DNA from: an uncultured Granulosicoccaceae bacterium
GTDB lineage: Bacteria > Pseudomonadota > Gammaproteobacteria > JABXHR01
NCBI GenBank assembly: GCA_937921805.1
Contig: CAKZUS010000045.1
Span: 1 to 7,598, forward strand
Direction of reading: 5' to 3'
Length of the DNA: 7,598 nt
Position numbers and translations under genes: made by a program
In this document: positions 6,109 through 7,598 of the stretch, piece after piece
How the letters are laid out: the number at the start of each line of letters is the position of its first letter
Numbering within the stretch: the stretch's first letter is position 1
Notes under the pieces: generated by a model
Told to the model about the DNA's origin: nothing
The model's database searches: none
Seen by the model: only the letters and a program-made list of their open reading frames with translations

Positions 6109-6834
6109 ATGCGTCGACATAAAATCGGGGTCCTAGTCCCGTATACCAACACCAACCTAGAGCCTGACTTACAAGCGATGTGCCCGCAAGATTGCACGCT
6201 GCACTTCGAGCGCCTTGGCGATTATGACATCGACCAAATCCCTGACACTGCGCAGATGGCCGGCCTCGGCACCTCGGATATCAGCGAATCACTGCGTTTG
6301 ATTTGCGGCGTCCGCCCCGCGGCGGTGCTCTATGGCTGTACCTCGGCGACCCTGACACATGGCAGCGATTTTGACCATGATTTGGCCCAAAAAATTGCCC
6401 AGCGGGCCAAGGCCGCATCATTAACAGCCGCCGGAGCGCTCAGTCTGGCTCTGCAGGCACTGGGAGTCACTCGAATCGGCTTTGCTTCGCCGTATCTGGG
6501 TGAGGTCAATGCACAGGCGAAGCGGTTTTTCGCCGAGAAAGGCATTCAGACTACGCGCTCTGTAGACATCGGCAAAGCGCTGGGCAACTACGGACAGGGA
6601 GAACTCAGCCCACAAGAAGTCGAGGCTCTGGCCTTGCGCGCAGAGGCCCCTGAGGTGCAGGCGATTGTCCTCTCTTGCACTGACATGCGCGCGGTAGAGG
6701 TGATTGATGCCGTTGAGCGTGCCACGGGTAAGCCGGTTGTGACCTCCAACCAGGCTTTGATCTTTGCGCTGTGTCGCGCACTGCAGCTGCCCCGTCCAGC
6801 GTATGCGCCGGGGCAGTTGTTCTCGGTGCTATAA
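6109..6834 (+). CDS. Maleate isomerase / arylmalonate decarboxylase / Asp-Glu racemase superfamily enzyme
   Basis: The 241-residue length is typical of the maleate isomerase / arylmalonate decarboxylase branch of the Asp/Glu/hydantoin racemase superfamily. Each of its two similar halves presents a cysteine: LYGCTSAT (Cys77) and LSCTDMRA (Cys190). Other landmarks are GVLVPYTNTNLEPD at 7-20, which resembles the substrate-binding PSSNT block, and FASPYLGEVN at 125-134. With both cysteines present, proton-transfer catalysis (racemase, epimerase or cis-trans isomerase) is expected. Arylmalonate decarboxylase itself keeps only the second cysteine. Last gene of the operon, 6 bases after the aminotransferase stop. 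Next to hyuAB it may play the role of a hydantoin racemase, though its motifs are closer to the maleate isomerase group. EutA of ectoine use belongs to the same family, but no other ectoine genes are seen. Cytoplasmic; substrate unknown. Confidence 0.9.
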   Translation: MRRHKIGVLVPYTNTNLEPDLQAMCPQDCTLHFERLGDYDIDQIPDTAQMAGLGTSDISESLRLICGVRPAAVLYGCTSATLTHGSDFDHDLAQKIAQRAKAASLTAAGALSLALQALGVTRIGFASPYLGEVNAQAKRFFAEKGIQTTRSVDIGKALGNYGQGELSPQEVEALALRAEAPEVQAIVLSCTDMRAVEVIDAVERATGKPVVTSNQALIFALCRALQLPRPAYAPGQLFSVL

Positions 6835-6861
6835 GCATGTGCATTCTTGCTGAATACGGCT
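6835..6861. other. Convergent gap, no clear terminator
   Basis: Only 27 bases separate the plus-strand operon end from the stop of the minus-strand aldolase-like gene. On the minus strand GTATTC (6857-6852) can pair with GAATGC (6846-6841) around a 5-base loop, with one G-T wobble, but no T-run follows. This is at most a weak hairpin. Transcription from both sides may run into the opposite gene. Confidence 0.35.
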
Positions 6862-7598
6862 CTAAGAACGCCAGTCAACGCCTTGCGCGTCGAGCTGGCG
6901 TAGTAGCGCTTTCCAGGTCGCCTCGACGTATCCGGCTGGGCCACTCTCTGGCATGGCTGAGTGCTTAGCAACGCTGGCGACGATCTCCGCGGCCACTTGC
7001 TTGGGTGCAGCCGAGGCCGCGAATACGTCGAGCTGGACCTTGCACGCCGCTTCGAGCATATACAGATGATAAAACGCCTCTGACACCGTGCGCCCGGCAC
7101 TTAGCAGGCCATGGTTGTGCATGATCATCAGCCATTTGTCTTGCATATCGCGCGCGAGCATCCGGCATTCGTGTTCGGGGTCATCCACCGAATAGCAATA
7201 CTCGTGATAGCACACCAAGTGCAATATCTCCATCGAATGCTGACTCAAGGCCAGCAAGCCTTCGCTCATGCACGACACCGCAATGCCCGCGCGGGTATGG
7301 CTGTGCAGCGCCACGTTGACATCGGGGCGGGCTTTGAGAATGGCAGAGTGAATGTGATGCCCCGCTTGGTTGTACGGGTAGTCGCCCTCAATAACTCGCC
7401 CAGCAAAGTCCACCTTGATCAGATTGCTGGCGCAGATCTCGTCGAACAAGAGACCATAGGGGTTAATCAGGTATTGATCTTCGGTGCCCGGTACACGGGC
7501 GCTCAAGTGGGTGAAGATCAAATCCGTCCAGCCGAATTTGACAAACAAACGATAGCAGGCCGCCAAGTCGCAGCGGAGCTGCCATTCTGCATCAGTCA
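6862..7598 (-). CDS. Class II aldolase / adducin family protein, N-terminus missing
   Basis: The minus-strand frame ends at a TAG (6862-6864) and is open to the right edge, giving 244 visible residues; the start lies outside. A TTG at 7566 is not the start, because the upstream codons continue the family sequence (EWQLRCDLAACYRL). Numbering from the first whole codon, FGWTDLIFTHLSARVPG is at 21-37, LINPYGLLFDEICASNL at 43-59, RPDVNVALHSHTRAGIAV at 90-107 and IMHNHGLLSAG at 158-168. H98, H100 and H162 match the zinc ligands of fuculose-phosphate aldolase. The position of that enzyme's catalytic Glu73 appears to be a Gly (Gly79 in NQAGHHIHSAI), as in adducin-like members, so retro-aldol activity is doubtful; a decarboxylase or other metal-dependent role is possible. 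No signal peptide can be judged. It converges on the hyu operon and may belong to the same pathway, unproven. Confidence 0.9.
   Translation of the reverse strand, partial: TDAEWQLRCDLAACYRLFVKFGWTDLIFTHLSARVPGTEDQYLINPYGLLFDEICASNLIKVDFAGRVIEGDYPYNQAGHHIHSAILKARPDVNVALHSHTRAGIAVSCMSEGLLALSQHSMEILHLVCYHEYCYSVDDPEHECRMLARDMQDKWLMIMHNHGLLSAGRTVSEAFYHLYMLEAACKVQLDVFAASAAPKQVAAEIVASVAKHSAMPESGPAGYVEATWKALLRQLDAQGVDWRS

Noticed and set aside
6109..6834. Assignment as ectoine-utilisation EutA
   Set aside because: It is the same superfamily, but none of the other ectoine catabolic genes (eutB, eutC, eutD, eutE types) are present.

Overview
The window is a gene-dense, GC-rich (by eye just under 60 %) piece of bacterial chromosome with short or overlapping gene junctions. 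It most resembles a proteobacterium, possibly a gammaproteobacterium. That placement is an impression from base composition and protein families, since no marker gene is present. I see no RNA genes, insertion sequences, CRISPR arrays or phage genes.

Layout: (1) bases 1-1045, minus strand, hold the first 348 codons of a fold-type I PLP enzyme (class V aminotransferase / cysteine-desulfurase-like), which runs off the left edge. (2) Bases 1046-1313 are a divergent regulatory gap with an 11-bp tandem repeat, a repeated ACTGAACA octamer and two interleaved inverted repeats. (3) Bases 1314-6834, plus strand, are a tightly packed four-gene operon: hyuA (hydantoinase A/oxoprolinase), hyuB (hydantoinase B/oxoprolinase), a HisC-like class I/II aminotransferase, and a two-cysteine member of the maleate isomerase / arylmalonate decarboxylase / Asp-Glu racemase superfamily. 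The first two junctions are ATGA overlaps and the third gap is 6 bases. (4) Bases 6862-7598, minus strand, hold a class II aldolase/adducin-family gene that converges on the operon with a 27-base gap. Its N-terminus lies beyond the right edge.

Working hypothesis (inference): this is a catabolic cluster for a small nitrogen-containing compound, such as a hydantoin, lactam, cyclic imide or related amide. HyuA and HyuB would form an ATP-dependent ring-opening amidohydrolase, or less likely a related carboxylase. The two-cysteine enzyme would set stereochemistry or double-bond geometry by acid/base catalysis. The HisC-like aminotransferase would remove or move the amino group of the ring-opened product. 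The divergent class V enzyme and the convergent aldolase-like protein may supply further C-N or C-C steps. No carbamoylase, transporter or regulator is visible, so the substrate cannot be fixed from this window. I do not recognise this exact gene combination as a characterised pathway.
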